Source: Pseudomonas benzenivorans (GTDB taxonomy: Bacteria; Pseudomonadota; Gammaproteobacteria; Pseudomonadales; Pseudomonadaceae). Taken from it: a DNA stretch of 64,000 nucleotides. The notes beneath the pieces were generated by a model that did no database searches, was not told where the DNA came from, and worked only from the letters and a program-made list of their open reading frames with translations. Location: positions 3,658,001-3,722,000 of the forward strand of contig NZ_CP073346.1 in the NCBI RefSeq assembly GCF_024397895.1. The letters are read 5' to 3'. Both the position numbers and the translations under genes were made by a program. Of this stretch, positions 31,967 through 41,306 are shown piece after piece (the first letter of the stretch is position 1; each line of letters begins with the position of its first letter).

Positions 31967-32788
31967 ATGGCCAAGCCTTTATACCTGTGTGGACTGACTG
32001 CGGCCCTGCTGCTGGCGGGATGCCAGGCGGTAAACACCACCAGCGGCGGCGCCGTGGGCGTCGAGCGCAAGCAGTACATGCTCGGCATGCTGTCGAGCCA
32101 AGAGGTCAACCAGATGTATGCGCAGTCCTACCAGGAGACCCTGGCGGAAGCGTCGAGCAAGGGCGTGCTGGACAAGAGCAGCGCCAATGCCAAGCGCCTG
32201 CGCGCGATCACCGATCGGCTGATCCGGCAGGCGCCGATCTTCCGTCCCGAGGCCGCGCAGTGGCAGTGGGAGGTCAACCTGATCAAGAGCGATGAGCTCA
32301 ACGCCAACTGCGGCCCGGGCGGCAAGATCATCTTCTACAGCGGCCTGATGGAGAAGCTCAAGCTCAGCGACGACGAGATCGCCGCGATCATGGGCCACGA
32401 GATGGCCCATGCCCTGCGCGAGCACAGCCGCGAAGCCATGTCCAAGGCCTACACCCTGGGGCTCGCCAAGCAGGGGGCCGGGGCGTTGCTCGGCCTGGGC
32501 GAGGGCACCATGGCCATCGCCGACGCCGCGGTGCAATACGGCCTGACCCTGCCCAACAGTCGCGGCAACGAGAACGAGGCCGATCTGATCGGCCTGGAGC
32601 TGGCCGCCCGAGCCGGCTACAACCCCAACGCTGCCATCAGCCTGTGGCACAAGATGGCCCAGGCCAGCAACGGCGCGCCGCCGGAATTCATGAGCACGCA
32701 CCCGTCGTCGGGCAGCCGCATCGCGGCCCTGCAGGCGGCGATCCCGAAGGTCATGCCCCTCTACGAGCAGGCCAAGGCCTCGCGCTGA
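31967..32788 (+). CDS. M48 family metalloprotease lipoprotein (LoiP-like)
   Basis: This 273-residue lipoprotein has signal and lipobox L-L-A-G-C19 and a zinc-protease domain with H144-E-M-A-H148 plus the third ligand Glu in N-E-N-E-A-D. It fits YggG/LoiP-type periplasmic proteases that act on outer-membrane proteins under stress. The C-terminal H-P-S-S-G-S-R segment is the conserved M48 tail. GGAG lies before the ATG and a terminator follows the stop. Confidence 0.9.
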   Translation: MAKPLYLCGLTAALLLAGCQAVNTTSGGAVGVERKQYMLGMLSSQEVNQMYAQSYQETLAEASSKGVLDKSSANAKRLRAITDRLIRQAPIFRPEAAQWQWEVNLIKSDELNANCGPGGKIIFYSGLMEKLKLSDDEIAAIMGHEMAHALREHSREAMSKAYTLGLAKQGAGALLGLGEGTMAIADAAVQYGLTLPNSRGNENEADLIGLELAARAGYNPNAAISLWHKMAQASNGAPPEFMSTHPSSGSRIAALQAAIPKVMPLYEQAKASR

Positions 32789-32807
32789 TTCCAGCGTCGA
32801 GTCGCCG

Positions 32808-32833
32808 CGCCCGGCTCTGCTGCCGGGCGTTTT
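32808..32833 (+). terminator. Intrinsic terminator after the M48 protease gene
   Basis: An 8-bp stem CGCCCGGC / GCCGGGCG with a 6-base loop is followed directly by TTTT. Confidence 0.8.
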
Positions 32834-32856
32834 ACCGTCTTGTGTGAGGAAGCTTC

Positions 32857-33846
32857 GTGAAATATGCCGTACTCGGTGCCACCGGCCTGCTCGGCCACCA
32901 CGCGGCTCGTGCGGTCAAGGCCGCGGGGCATGAGCTGCGGCTGATTCACCGTCCGTCCTCGCGCATCGAACGTCTGGCCTATCTGGGGGCCGAGTGCCGC
33001 GCCGCCGAGCTGTTCGATCATGCCGAGCTGGTTCGGGCGCTGCAGGGGGTCGACGGCGTGATGTTCTGCGCCGGGCATTACCCGACCCAGCCACGGCGCT
33101 GGCAGGATGAGGTGGCCTGCGCCCTGGACCAGAGCAATCATTTCTATGCCGCCTGCCTGGCGACCGAGGTGCCACGGATTCTCTACCTCGGTGCGGCCAT
33201 CGCCTTGCCCCGCCATCCCGAGGGCCTGCCGGGGCATGAAGGGTTGTTCTACGAGGGCATGCCGCACTGGCGCAACCCCTACCTGCTGTGCAAATGGGCG
33301 CTGGACGAGCAGGCGCGCGAGCAGGCCCGCTGCGGCTTGCCGGTGGTCATCGCGATCCCGGGGATGACTCTGGGTCCTTTCGATGTCGGCCCCAGCACCG
33401 GGCGCCTGATCACCGCGATCGCCAGCGGTGCGATGCGGCACTACGTGCCGGGGCCGCGCAATCTGATCGACGCGGCGGAAGCGGGGCGCGGGCTGTTGCT
33501 GGCCCTGGAGCGCGGCCGGATTGGCGAGCGCTATCTGCTGACCGGGGAGAATATCCAGCTGTCCGCCTTGACGGCGCGCATCGCCGGGCTGCTGGGGGTG
33601 CGTGCGCCGAGTCCGGTGCCCCTGGCGCTGGCCCAGGGCGTGGCGGCGCTGGGACGGCTGCGCTACCGCCTGACCGGCCGCGCCCCGTTGCTGGATGACA
33701 CGGCGTTGGCGGTGATGGCCGGCGGTCAGTTTCTGGACGGCAGCAAGGCGCGCGAAGAGCTCGGCTTCGTCGCCGAGCAGTCACTGGATGACACCCTGGG
33801 GCGGGCCATCCAGTGGTTTCGCGAGAACGGCTACGTCGACGCCTGA
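32857..33846 (+). CDS. NAD(P)-dependent epimerase/dehydratase-like (extended SDR)
   Basis: This 329-residue Rossmann-fold protein begins with Y-A-V-L-G-A-T-G-L-L-G-H-H (G-x-x-G-x-x-G), the extended/atypical SDR NAD(P) motif. The usual Y-x3-K pair is not obvious: the expected region reads R-N-P-Y-L-L-C-K, which could supply Tyr and Lys with spacing Y-x3-K. It resembles dihydroflavonol-reductase-like and 3-beta-HSD-like proteins; substrate unknown. GTG start 32857 has GAGGAAG at a good distance. Confidence 0.82.
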   Translation: MKYAVLGATGLLGHHAARAVKAAGHELRLIHRPSSRIERLAYLGAECRAAELFDHAELVRALQGVDGVMFCAGHYPTQPRRWQDEVACALDQSNHFYAACLATEVPRILYLGAAIALPRHPEGLPGHEGLFYEGMPHWRNPYLLCKWALDEQAREQARCGLPVVIAIPGMTLGPFDVGPSTGRLITAIASGAMRHYVPGPRNLIDAAEAGRGLLLALERGRIGERYLLTGENIQLSALTARIAGLLGVRAPSPVPLALAQGVAALGRLRYRLTGRAPLLDDTALAVMAGGQFLDGSKAREELGFVAEQSLDDTLGRAIQWFRENGYVDA

Positions 33847-33859
33847 GCGCCGGGGCGGC

Positions 33860-34303
33860 TCAGGGCAGGGCTTTCTCCGCGTAGGGTCTTGCCTGCAGGC
33901 CGAGCTGCGAGCGGAAGCTCTCCATGTCGAACATGGTGCAGATCTCCTGAATCTCGTTGCGCGCGGTCAGGGTCCAGAAGGCCATGGCCGAGATGCTCAG
34001 CACCTTGTCGCTGGGCGGGTAACCGAAGGCCGATTGTTCGATGGTGCCGATCAGCGTACTCCAGGTAACCACCTTGCTGCCTTCGGCGACGCATTCCTCG
34101 ACGACCACCTCCAGGTCCGGCATGGCGCGGCGAATACCCTGCACCATCTCGGCGAACGCGCCGCTGCGCAGCGATTGCCCGGTAAAGGAGCTCTTGTAGA
34201 GAAAGTCCTTGCTGTGCAACTGCTCGACCAGGGCCAGGTGGCCCTTGTTCCAAGACAGGTCGATATGCCGGCGAACCAGCCGTTTCCGATCATCCAATGA
34301 CAT
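33860..34303 (-). CDS. SnoaL-like polyketide cyclase/ester cyclase family protein
   Basis: This 147-residue NTF2-fold protein has the SnoaL pattern H-I-D-L-S-W-N-K-G-H, V-E-Q-L-H-S-K-D-F-L-Y, M-V-Q-G-I-R-R-A-M-P-D-L and a later W-S-T-L-I-G-T. Members bind small organic ligands; activity unknown. ATG 34303 with GGGAG before it is preferred; the frame upstream to 34378 lacks a site. Convergent with the epimerase-like gene. Confidence 0.8.
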   Translation of the reverse strand: MSLDDRKRLVRRHIDLSWNKGHLALVEQLHSKDFLYKSSFTGQSLRSGAFAEMVQGIRRAMPDLEVVVEECVAEGSKVVTWSTLIGTIEQSAFGYPPSDKVLSISAMAFWTLTARNEIQEICTMFDMESFRSQLGLQARPYAEKALP

Positions 34304-34409
34304 GACGCGCTCCCTGACTGCCCACAATACTGTGCAGATTGTTGCGCAGGATATCAGCAGTCCAGGTCGCGCGAACATCGGCTCGCGCGCTGCGAATCGC
34401 GAGGATGGT

Positions 34410-34994
34410 TCAGGTCAGAGCGCCGAGCTTTAGGGCCTGGTATGCGGCATAGGCCGCCAGCGCCGCGAAGCTGCCGGCCGCCACTCGGCGGATCAGGGTC
34501 AGCGGCAGGCGCTCGGCGGCAAAGTTGCCGGCCAGTACCACCGGTACGTTGGCGAGCAGCATGCCCAGGGTGGTGCCGATCACCACCAGGACGAAGTGCG
34601 GGTACTGGGCCGACAGCATCACGGTGGCGACCTGGGTCTTGTCACCCATCTCGGCGAGGAAGAAGGCGATCAGGGTGGTGAGGAAGGCGCCATGGCGCTT
34701 GAATCGGGCGCCTTCGTCATCGTCCAGGCGGTCGGGGATCAGCGTCCACAGGGCCACCGCGGCGAAGCTGACGGCGAGGCTCCAGCCCAGTTGAGCGGGC
34801 GAGAACAGGCCGGCGACCCAGGTGCCGAGGGCGCCGGCGGCGAAATGATTGGCCAGGGTGGCGGCGAGGATGCCGGCGATGATCGGCCAGGGACGACGAA
34901 AGCGCGCGGCCAGCAACAGGGCGAGCAGCTGCGTCTTGTCGCCGATTTCGGCCAGGGCGACGATCAGGGTGGGGACGAACAGGGATTCCAGCAT
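34410..34994 (-). CDS. GDT1/TMEM165 family Mn2+ exporter (MneA-like)
   Basis: This 194-residue protein has six predicted transmembrane helices in two repeats, each with the cation-binding motif: E16-I-G-D-K-T and E115-M-G-D-K-T. UPF0016/GDT1 proteins exchange Mn2+ or Ca2+ for protons; bacterial MneA exports manganese. The gene is preceded by a yybP-ykoY manganese riboswitch, which supports a manganese role. The acidic D-D-D-E linker between the repeats is cytosolic. The ribosome-binding site is weak (TTGGAA), consistent with riboswitch control at translation. Confidence 0.9.
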   Translation of the reverse strand: MLESLFVPTLIVALAEIGDKTQLLALLLAARFRRPWPIIAGILAATLANHFAAGALGTWVAGLFSPAQLGWSLAVSFAAVALWTLIPDRLDDDEGARFKRHGAFLTTLIAFFLAEMGDKTQVATVMLSAQYPHFVLVVIGTTLGMLLANVPVVLAGNFAAERLPLTLIRRVAAGSFAALAAYAAYQALKLGALT

Positions 34995-35019
34995 CGAAGT
35001 TCCAAAGGGGCGGGTCGAC

Positions 35020-35200
35020 TCGGCTATGACACGTACGACCTTCCCGCCCCGGGTGAGGTGTGCGTGTCATAGGTCTTGTCAAACCGCAGGCCCCGCTGAG
35101 TGGGCCTTGGGTCGCGCGCGCCATGGTCGGTTGACCAAGTATGTTGACGCGTGCCGGGCGAGCGACCGTTGGCGCTGCTCGCGGGAGACTACTCCCCTAG
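35020..35200 (-). ncRNA. yybP-ykoY manganese riboswitch
   Basis: Upstream of the GDT1-type exporter the minus strand carries hallmark yybP-ykoY elements: the GGGGAGTAG segment (35198-35190), the invariant CGTCAACATACT block near 35155-35135, and a closing hairpin CTATGACACG / CGTGTCATAG (35063-35072 with 35024-35033) enclosing A-C-C-T-C-A-C-C-type loop sequence. In other bacteria this element binds Mn2+ and turns on exporter genes. GGGGCGGG inside the hairpin (35050-35043) can pair with CCCGCCCC (35014-35007) just ahead of the ribosome-binding site, a likely switching helix. Boundaries are approximate. Confidence 0.85.
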
Positions 35201-35253
35201 GACGGGCGCATTCTGCCCAAGCCGGCCGGCTTGGGCAAGGCGGCTTGGCATCC

Positions 35254-36252
35254 TCAGCGCTTGCTCGCCCGGTAGATGCGAAAGCCGTTGGCCTCGGCCA
35301 GGGTCTGGCAGACCCCGAGGTGCTGCTCGATCAGGGGCGGGTACTTGAGGAAGCTGTTGGCCACCAGGCGCAGCTGGCCGCCCTGTTGCAGATGCTGGCC
35401 GGCCTGGCGCAACAGCTGTTCGGTGGCCTGGTAATGGGTGTGCACGCCCTGGTGGAAGGGCGGGTTGCTGAGGATCGCGCTCAGCGCCTTGGGCGCCGCA
35501 TCGATGCCGTCGCCGCTGATCACCTCGGCCTGCAGCCCGTTCGCCGCCAGGGTCAGGCGGCTGCTGGCCACGGCAAAGGCGTCGACATCCAGCAGGGTCA
35601 CCTGGCTATCGGGGTAGCGGCGCTTCAGGGCGGCGCCGAGCACGCCGGCGCCGCAGCCGAAATCGAGCAGGTGGCCGCCTGGCAGCCGCTCCAGATGCTC
35701 CAGCAGCAGGGCGCTGCCGGTGTCCAGGCGGCCGTGGCTGAACACGCCAGGCAGGCTGACCACTTCCAGCGGTCCATCCGCCAGCGGCAGGCTGTAGTGC
35801 CGGGCCAGGCTTTCCAGGTCGGGGCTGGCCGGCGTCTGATCCACCTGCACCTGCCACAGCTGGCAATGCCTGGCACTGTCGAGTTTGCGAGGCTTGCCGA
35901 AGACCGTCAGCTGTTTGGCCGCGCGCTCGATGCCGGCACGTTTCTCGCCGACCAGGAACAGTTGGCGACCGGCCAGGCGGGCGGCCAGGGCGGTGAGCAG
36001 GTAGTCGGTCAGTTCACGGGACTTCGGCAGGAACAGCACCGCCGCATCGAACCCGCGCTCAGGCGGGCTTACGCCGAACTGGCTGCGCCCGGTGAAACGG
36101 GTCTCCAGGGCCGCCTGGTCGCCGGCATGCCAGCTCCAGCCGTGCGCCTCGGGCAGTTGGCCGAGCAGGTCGTCGGCCGGCAGGCCGGCCAGCAGGATGG
36201 GGCCGGCAAAGAGTTCGGCCTGGCGCAGCAGCACTTCGCTTCGCGGGTCCAT
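35254..36252 (-). CDS. rsmC: 16S rRNA m2G1207 methyltransferase RsmC
   Basis: This 332-residue protein has the RsmC two-domain layout: a degenerate N-terminal methyltransferase-like domain (residues 1-150) and a catalytic C-terminal domain with the SAM loop [11 protein letters not shown], acidic L-L-D-V-D-A and the N-P-P-F motif for exocyclic-amine methylation (S-N-P-P-F-H-Q-G). It methylates G1207 of 16S rRNA in the 30S subunit. AGGAGCG precedes the ATG. Confidence 0.9.
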   Translation of the reverse strand: MDPRSEVLLRQAELFAGPILLAGLPADDLLGQLPEAHGWSWHAGDQAALETRFTGRSQFGVSPPERGFDAAVLFLPKSRELTDYLLTALAARLAGRQLFLVGEKRAGIERAAKQLTVFGKPRKLDSARHCQLWQVQVDQTPASPDLESLARHYSLPLADGPLEVVSLPGVFSHGRLDTGSALLLEHLERLPGGHLLDFGCGAGVLGAALKRRYPDSQVTLLDVDAFAVASSRLTLAANGLQAEVISGDGIDAAPKALSAILSNPPFHQGVHTHYQATEQLLRQAGQHLQQGGQLRLVANSFLKYPPLIEQHLGVCQTLAEANGFRIYRASKR

Positions 36253-36279
36253 AAGCGCTCCTCGAAAAAGCCGCGCAGC

Positions 36280-37245
36280 TTAGCCGACTACCCGGCGCGG
36301 CGCACCGGCGAAAAAGGCCTGGGCGTTCTCGGCCATCTGCATGACGATGCGCTGGCGCGCTTCACGGCTGCCCCAGGCACTGTGCGGGGTGACGATCAGG
36401 CGCGGAATGTCGGCAGCCAGCAGGGGATTGCCGTCCCGCGGCGGTTCCTGGGTCAGCACGTCGGTGGCGGCGCCGCCCAGGTGGCCGCGGCGCAGGGCTG
36501 CGGCCAGGGCCTGTTCGTCGACCAGGCCGCCACGGGCGGTATTGATCAGAAAGGCGCCCGGTTTCATCAGGCCCAGCTCGTACTCGCCGATCAGGTTGGC
36601 CGTCGCCGCGGTCAAGGGGCAGTGCAGGGTCAGGGCGTCGACCTGGGGCAGCAGCTCGGCCAGCGGCAGACGATCTTCCCGCGGCGGGCGGCCCGGCAAC
36701 TGACCGAGCAGCACGCGCATGCCGAAGGCCTCGGCCAGGCGGGCCACCGCGCCGCCCAGTTCGCCGTGGCCGAGCAGGCCGAGGGTCTTGCCGTCCAGTT
36801 CGACGATCGGGTGGTCCAGCAGGCAGAACTGCTGGGCCTGCTGCCAGCGTCCGGCGCGGATGTCCTGCTGGTAATCCGGCAGGCGGGTGGCCAGCGCCAG
36901 CAGCAGCATCAGGGTGTGCTGGGCCACCGACGGCGTGCCATAGCCCTGGCAGTTGCTGACGGTGACGCCATGGGCGCGGGCGGCGGCCAGGTCGATGTTG
37001 TTGGTGCCGGTGGCGGCGACCAGCACCAGTTGCAGGTCGGGGCAGGCAGCAAAGGTGGCGGCGTCCAGCGGCACCTTGTTGCTGATCGCCACCTGGGCGC
37101 CCTGCAGGCGCGCGATGGCTTGCGCGGGCGTGCTCTGGTCGTGCAGTTGCAGGGCGGTGAGGCTCTGCTCGAGCGGCGACAGGTCGAGGTCGCCGAGGTC
37201 CAGTGAACTGTGGTCGAGGAAGACCGCGCGGCGGCTGTTGCTCAT
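36280..37245 (-). CDS. D-2-hydroxyacid dehydrogenase (glycerate/hydroxypyruvate reductase-like)
   Basis: This 321-residue NAD-dependent enzyme has a catalytic domain, then a Rossmann domain with G-L-L-G-H-G-E-L-G (G-x-G-x-x-G) and the catalytic Arg (N-T-A-R-G-G-L-V-D), Glu (T-Q-E-P-P) and His (T-P-H-S-A-W-G) of the family. It reduces 2-oxoacids; similarity to HprA suggests hydroxypyruvate or glyoxylate, but this is not certain. ATG 37245 begins the recognisable N-terminus; the frame continues upstream across the divergent LysE gene and is not used there. Confidence 0.9.
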   Translation of the reverse strand: MSNSRRAVFLDHSSLDLGDLDLSPLEQSLTALQLHDQSTPAQAIARLQGAQVAISNKVPLDAATFAACPDLQLVLVAATGTNNIDLAAARAHGVTVSNCQGYGTPSVAQHTLMLLLALATRLPDYQQDIRAGRWQQAQQFCLLDHPIVELDGKTLGLLGHGELGGAVARLAEAFGMRVLLGQLPGRPPREDRLPLAELLPQVDALTLHCPLTAATANLIGEYELGLMKPGAFLINTARGGLVDEQALAAALRRGHLGGAATDVLTQEPPRDGNPLLAADIPRLIVTPHSAWGSREARQRIVMQMAENAQAFFAGAPRRVVG

Positions 37246-37323
37246 CAGCTGTACCTTTTTAACTGTTGCGGGTGGGCGTAATGTGGCGAGCCTAACAGAC
37301 ACAACGGACGTCGCGGAGGCCCC

Positions 37324-37953
37324 ATGTATTGGACTGAATTTTTGACCGTGGCGCTGATCCACCTGCTTGCGGTGGCCAGCCCCGGCCCGGATTTCGCCAT
37401 CGTGGTGCGCGAAAGCGTGGCCTATGGACGCCGTGCCGGCATTTTCACCGCCCTGGGGGTGGGCTGCGGCATCTTCGTTCACGTGGCCTATTCGTTGCTC
37501 GGCATCGGGCTGATCGTGTCGCAGTCGATCGTGCTGTTCAATGCGTTGAAGTGGCTGGCGGCGGCCTACCTGCTGTATATCGGCATCCGCGCGCTGCGGG
37601 CCAGGCCGGCCGACCCGGCCAGCGCCGAGCTGCAACTGGCGGCTGGCGCACGGGCACCGCGTGCGGCCTTTGTCACCGGGTTCGTCACCAACGGCCTGAA
37701 CCCCAAGGCCACGCTGTTCTTCCTCTCCCTGTTCACCGTGGTGATCAATCCCCACACGCCGCTGAGCGTGCAGGCCGGCTATGGCGTCTACCTGGCGCTG
37801 GCGACGGCGCTGTGGTTCTGCCTGGTGGCCATGCTGTTCAGTCAGCAGCGCGTGCGCGCCGGTTTCGCCCGCCTCGGTCACTGGTTCGACCGGCTGATGG
37901 GCGCCGTGCTGGTGGGCTTGGGCGCCAAGCTGGCGCTGAGCGAACTGCACTGA
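37324..37953 (+). CDS. LysE/RhtB family amino-acid exporter
   Basis: This 209-residue inner-membrane protein has five to six hydrophobic segments and the LysE signature S-P-G-P-D-F-A-I-V near residues 19-27. It exports an amino acid or derivative, identity unknown. CGGAGG precedes the ATG; the gene is divergent from the hydroxyacid dehydrogenase and ends at a terminator. Confidence 0.9.
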   Translation: MYWTEFLTVALIHLLAVASPGPDFAIVVRESVAYGRRAGIFTALGVGCGIFVHVAYSLLGIGLIVSQSIVLFNALKWLAAAYLLYIGIRALRARPADPASAELQLAAGARAPRAAFVTGFVTNGLNPKATLFFLSLFTVVINPHTPLSVQAGYGVYLALATALWFCLVAMLFSQQRVRAGFARLGHWFDRLMGAVLVGLGAKLALSELH

Positions 37954-37973
37954 CGGCTGGTTCTGCGCCGACG

Positions 37974-38002
37974 AAAAGCCCCGCTCTCGGCGGGGCTTTT
38001 TT
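37974..38002. terminator. Bidirectional intrinsic terminator
   Basis: The stem AAAAGCCCCGC / GCGGGGCTTTT with a 5-base loop and a T6 tail lies between the convergent LysE and thiolase genes. Confidence 0.9.
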
Positions 38003-38021
38003 GTGGGCGCTCGGTCGCGCC

Positions 38022-39197
38022 TTACAGCAGCTCGACCGCCACGGCCGTGGCTTCGCCGCCGCCGATGCACAGCGAGGCCACGCCGCGCTTGCCGCCGGTG
38101 TTGTTCAGCGCGTTGATCAGGGTCAGGATGATCCGCGAGCCGGTGGAGCCGACCGGGTGGCCCTGGGCGCAGGCGCCGCCGTAGATGTTGACCCTGGCGT
38201 GATCCAGACCGTGTTCGCGCATGGCCAGCATGGTGACCATGGCGAAGGCCTCGTTGATCTCGAACAGATCGACCTCGTCCTTGCTCCAGCCGGTCTTGTT
38301 GAACAGGTTGCGCATGGCACCGATCGGCGCCAGGGTGAACTCGCTGGGGTCCTGGCTCTGGGTCGCGTGGCCGACGATTCGGGCCAACGGCTTGAGGCCG
38401 CGTTTGGCGGCTTCTTCGGCGGTCATCAGCACCAGCGCCGAGGCGCCGTCGGAGATCGAGCTGGCATTGGCGGCGGTGATGGTGCCGTCCTTGCGGAAGG
38501 CCGGCTTGAGGCCGGGAATCTTCTCCAGGTTGGCGCTCAGCGGCTGCTCGTCGTCCTTCACCAGCACTTCGCCCTTGCGCGTGCTGACGCTGACCGGGAC
38601 GATCTCGGCCGTCAGCGAACCGGCCGCGATCGCCGCCTGGGCGCGCTTGAGCGACTCGATGGCGTAGGCGTCCATCGCCTCGCGGGTGATGCCGTACTGG
38701 TCGGCGGTGTCCTGGGCAAAGGCGCCCATCAGGCGACCGCTGCGGGCGTCTTCCAGGCCGTCGAGGAACATGTGGTCCTTGATCTCGCCATGGCCCATGC
38801 GCAGCCCGGTTCTCGCTTTCTCGAGCACGTAGGGGGCGTTGGACATGCTTTCCATGCCGCCGGCCACCATCACCGAATTGCTGCCGGCCTTGAGCGCGTC
38901 GAAGGCCAGCATCACCGCCTTCATCCCCGAGCCACAGAGCTTGTTGATCGTGGTGCAGCCAGCGCTGGCGGGCAGCCCGGCATTCAGCGCCGCCTGGCGG
39001 GCCGGACCCTGCTTGAGGCCGGCCGGCAACACGCAGCCCATCTGCACCTCCTGCACGTCCTGCGGTTGGATGCCGGCCCGGCTGACCGCTTCGCGAATGG
39101 CGACGGCGCCGAGCTCGACGGCGGACACGCCGGACAAGCTACCCTGGAAACCGCCCATGGGCGTGCGTGCGCCGCTGACGACTACGATATCTGTCAT
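38022..39197 (-). CDS. Acetyl-CoA C-acetyltransferase (thiolase)
   Basis: This 391-residue thiolase has the acyl-accepting Cys88 in I-N-K-L-C-G-S-G-M-K, the His in N-I-Y-G-G-A-C-A-Q-G-H-P-V-G, and the proton-donor Cys in S-L-C-I-G-G-G-E-A. It condenses or cleaves acetoacetyl- or 3-ketoacyl-CoA. Paired divergently with an acyl-CoA ligase, it probably serves fatty-acid degradation. AAGG precedes the ATG. Confidence 0.93.
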   Translation of the reverse strand: MTDIVVVSGARTPMGGFQGSLSGVSAVELGAVAIREAVSRAGIQPQDVQEVQMGCVLPAGLKQGPARQAALNAGLPASAGCTTINKLCGSGMKAVMLAFDALKAGSNSVMVAGGMESMSNAPYVLEKARTGLRMGHGEIKDHMFLDGLEDARSGRLMGAFAQDTADQYGITREAMDAYAIESLKRAQAAIAAGSLTAEIVPVSVSTRKGEVLVKDDEQPLSANLEKIPGLKPAFRKDGTITAANASSISDGASALVLMTAEEAAKRGLKPLARIVGHATQSQDPSEFTLAPIGAMRNLFNKTGWSKDEVDLFEINEAFAMVTMLAMREHGLDHARVNIYGGACAQGHPVGSTGSRIILTLINALNNTGGKRGVASLCIGGGEATAVAVELL

Positions 39198-39394
39198 GTT
39201 CGTTACCTTTTGCAGTGCTGTTGGTGATTCGGGTTTTGTTCGGCGAGATATCTTCTGCCTGGATGCCTAATATGACTATTTGCATAATTGTGGTCATGTG
39301 AAGATTCATCCTTTTGACTGATTTGTGCGTCAGGCTGGCGTCCTAGAGTCACTGTCATCCGAATCCGATACGACTGCAGACAAGGTGCCTTCCC

Positions 39395-41077
39395 ATGTTG
39401 CAAACCCGCATCCTTCCGCCCGCCACCAACGCCTATCAATATCCCCTGCTGATCAAGCGCCTGCTGCTTTCCGGCGTACGCTACGAGAAGACCCGGGAAA
39501 TCGTGTATCGCGATAGCCTTCGCTACAGCTACGCGACCTTCAACGAGCGCGTCGCGCGCCTGGCCAACGTACTGAGCGAGGCCGGCGTCAAGGCGGGGGA
39601 CACCGTGGCGGTCATGGACTGGGACAGCCACCGCTACCTCGAGTGCATGTTCGCCATCCCCATGCTCGGGGCGGTGCTGCACACCATCAATATCCGCCTG
39701 TCCCCCGAACAGATCCTCTACACCATGAACCACGCCGAAGACCGCTTCGTGCTGGTCAACAGTGAGTTCGTGCCCCTCTACAACGGCATTGCCAGCCAGC
39801 TGACCACGGTCGAGAAGACTTTGCTGCTGACCGATGGCGAAGAGAAAACCGCCGACTTGCCGGGCCTGGTCGGCGAGTACGAGCAACTGCTGGCGGCCGC
39901 CGGCAGCAGCTATGAGTTTGCCGATTTCGACGAGGATTCGGTGGCCACCACCTTCTACACTACCGGCACCACCGGCAACCCCAAGGGCGTCTACTTCACC
40001 CACCGCCAGCTGGTGCTGCACACCCTGTCGATGGCCACCACCGTCGGCAGCCTGGACAGCATCCGCCTGCTGGGCACCGACGACGTCTACATGCCCATCA
40101 CCCCGATGTTCCACGTGCACGCCTGGGGCATCCCCTACGTGGCGACGATGCTCGGCATCAAGCAGGTGTACCCGGGGCGCTACGAGCCGGAGATGCTCTG
40201 TCGCCTGATCAAGGAGGAGAAGGTCAGCTTCTCCCACTGCGTGCCGACCATCCTGCAGATGGTGCTCAACGCGCCGGGCGCCCAGGGCCACGATTTCGGC
40301 GGCCTGAAGATGATCATTGGTGGCAGCGCGCTCAATCGCGCCCTCTACGATGCCGCCAAGGCCCGCGGTATCCAGCTCACGGCCGCCTATGGCATGTCCG
40401 AGACCTGTCCGCTGATTTCCTGCGCCTATCTCAGCGAGGAGCTGCTGGCCGGCAGCGAGGATGAGCGCACCATCTACCGGATCAAGGCCGGTGTGCCGGT
40501 GCCGCTGGTCGAGGCCGCGATCATGACCGCCGACGGCAAGCTGCTGCCGGCCGATGGCGAGGCCCAGGGCGAGCTGGTGCTGCGCGCGCCCTGGCTGACC
40601 CAGAGTTATTTCCGCGAGGAGCAGAAAGGCGAGGAGCTGTGGGAGCACGGCTGGCTGCACACCGGCGACGTCGCCACCCTCGACGACATGGGCTTCATCG
40701 ACATCCGCGACCGTATCAAGGATGTGATCAAGACCGGCGGCGAATGGATTTCCTCGCTGGAGCTTGAGGACATGATCAGTCGTCATCCGGCGATTCGCGA
40801 GGTGGCGGTGGTGGGGGTGCCCGACCCGCAGTGGGGTGAGCGTCCGTTCGCCTTGCTGGTGCTGGCCGAGGGGCAGGAACTGGACGCCAAGGGCCTCAAG
40901 GCGCACCTCAAGCCGTTCGTCGAGCAGGGGCACATCAACAAGTGGGCGATACCCACCCAGATCGCCATTGTTACCGAAATTCCCAAAACCAGCGTGGGCA
41001 AGCTGGATAAGAAACGCATTCGCGTGGACATCGCCCAGTGGCAGGCGGCCGGAAGCGAGTTTCTCTCCACCCTCTAG
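39395..41077 (+). CDS. Medium/long-chain fatty acid-CoA ligase (AlkK-like)
   Basis: This 560-residue adenylate-forming enzyme has the AMP-binding P-loop [11 protein letters not shown] (~190-200), [18 protein letters not shown] and the C-terminal lysine region [10 protein letters not shown]. It activates free fatty acids with ATP and CoA. The overall sequence is of the AlkK medium-chain type; chain length is inference. It lies directly upstream of the DUF1302-DUF1329 pair, with 229 bases and a PsrA-type operator between. Confidence 0.92.
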   Translation: MLQTRILPPATNAYQYPLLIKRLLLSGVRYEKTREIVYRDSLRYSYATFNERVARLANVLSEAGVKAGDTVAVMDWDSHRYLECMFAIPMLGAVLHTINIRLSPEQILYTMNHAEDRFVLVNSEFVPLYNGIASQLTTVEKTLLLTDGEEKTADLPGLVGEYEQLLAAAGSSYEFADFDEDSVATTFYTTGTTGNPKGVYFTHRQLVLHTLSMATTVGSLDSIRLLGTDDVYMPITPMFHVHAWGIPYVATMLGIKQVYPGRYEPEMLCRLIKEEKVSFSHCVPTILQMVLNAPGAQGHDFGGLKMIIGGSALNRALYDAAKARGIQLTAAYGMSETCPLISCAYLSEELLAGSEDERTIYRIKAGVPVPLVEAAIMTADGKLLPADGEAQGELVLRAPWLTQSYFREEQKGEELWEHGWLHTGDVATLDDMGFIDIRDRIKDVIKTGGEWISSLELEDMISRHPAIREVAVVGVPDPQWGERPFALLVLAEGQELDAKGLKAHLKPFVEQGHINKWAIPTQIAIVTEIPKTSVGKLDKKRIRVDIAQWQAAGSEFLSTL

Positions 41078-41115
41078 GTCCCGGCCAATCGACCTTAGCG
41101 AAGTGACTCATCAGT

Positions 41116-41129
41116 CAAACAAGCGTTTG
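41116..41129. promoter_or_regulatory. PsrA-type operator upstream of the DUF1302-DUF1329 operon
   Basis: CAAAC-N4-GTTTG exactly fits the published PsrA consensus (G/C-AAAC, 2-4 bases, GTTT-G/C). PsrA is the TetR-family regulator of Pseudomonas that releases DNA on binding long-chain fatty acids. The site is 178 bases upstream of the DUF1302 start and just after the acyl-CoA ligase stop. Confidence 0.6.
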
Positions 41130-41306
41130 GCTTGTTAATTGCTCTCTCCAGTGCATTCTTGGTTTTTCGCAAGGCGGACCGAACGGTCACAAGCGGCGAG
41201 CCAGAGTGCCTGGGGGCTGCAAATCACACTTTCGAGGGATCAAGCAGCGCATCCCGCTGGATATAGTCCGCACCATCCATAACAAAAAACACATGGAGTA
41301 GCGTCG

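Noticed and set aside
34849..37206. 785-codon plus-strand frame spanning rsmC and the 2-hydroxyacid dehydrogenase
   Set aside because: It crosses two supported minus-strand genes and the riboswitch and shows only low-complexity Gln/Gly/Ala sequence.
39310..39350. Sigma-70 promoter TTGACT...TAGAGT before the acyl-CoA ligase gene
   Set aside because: The boxes are 24 bases apart, too far for a normal promoter.
39203..40933. 576-codon minus-strand frame opposite the acyl-CoA ligase
   Set aside because: Antisense of the adenylate-forming enzyme, which has all its motifs.
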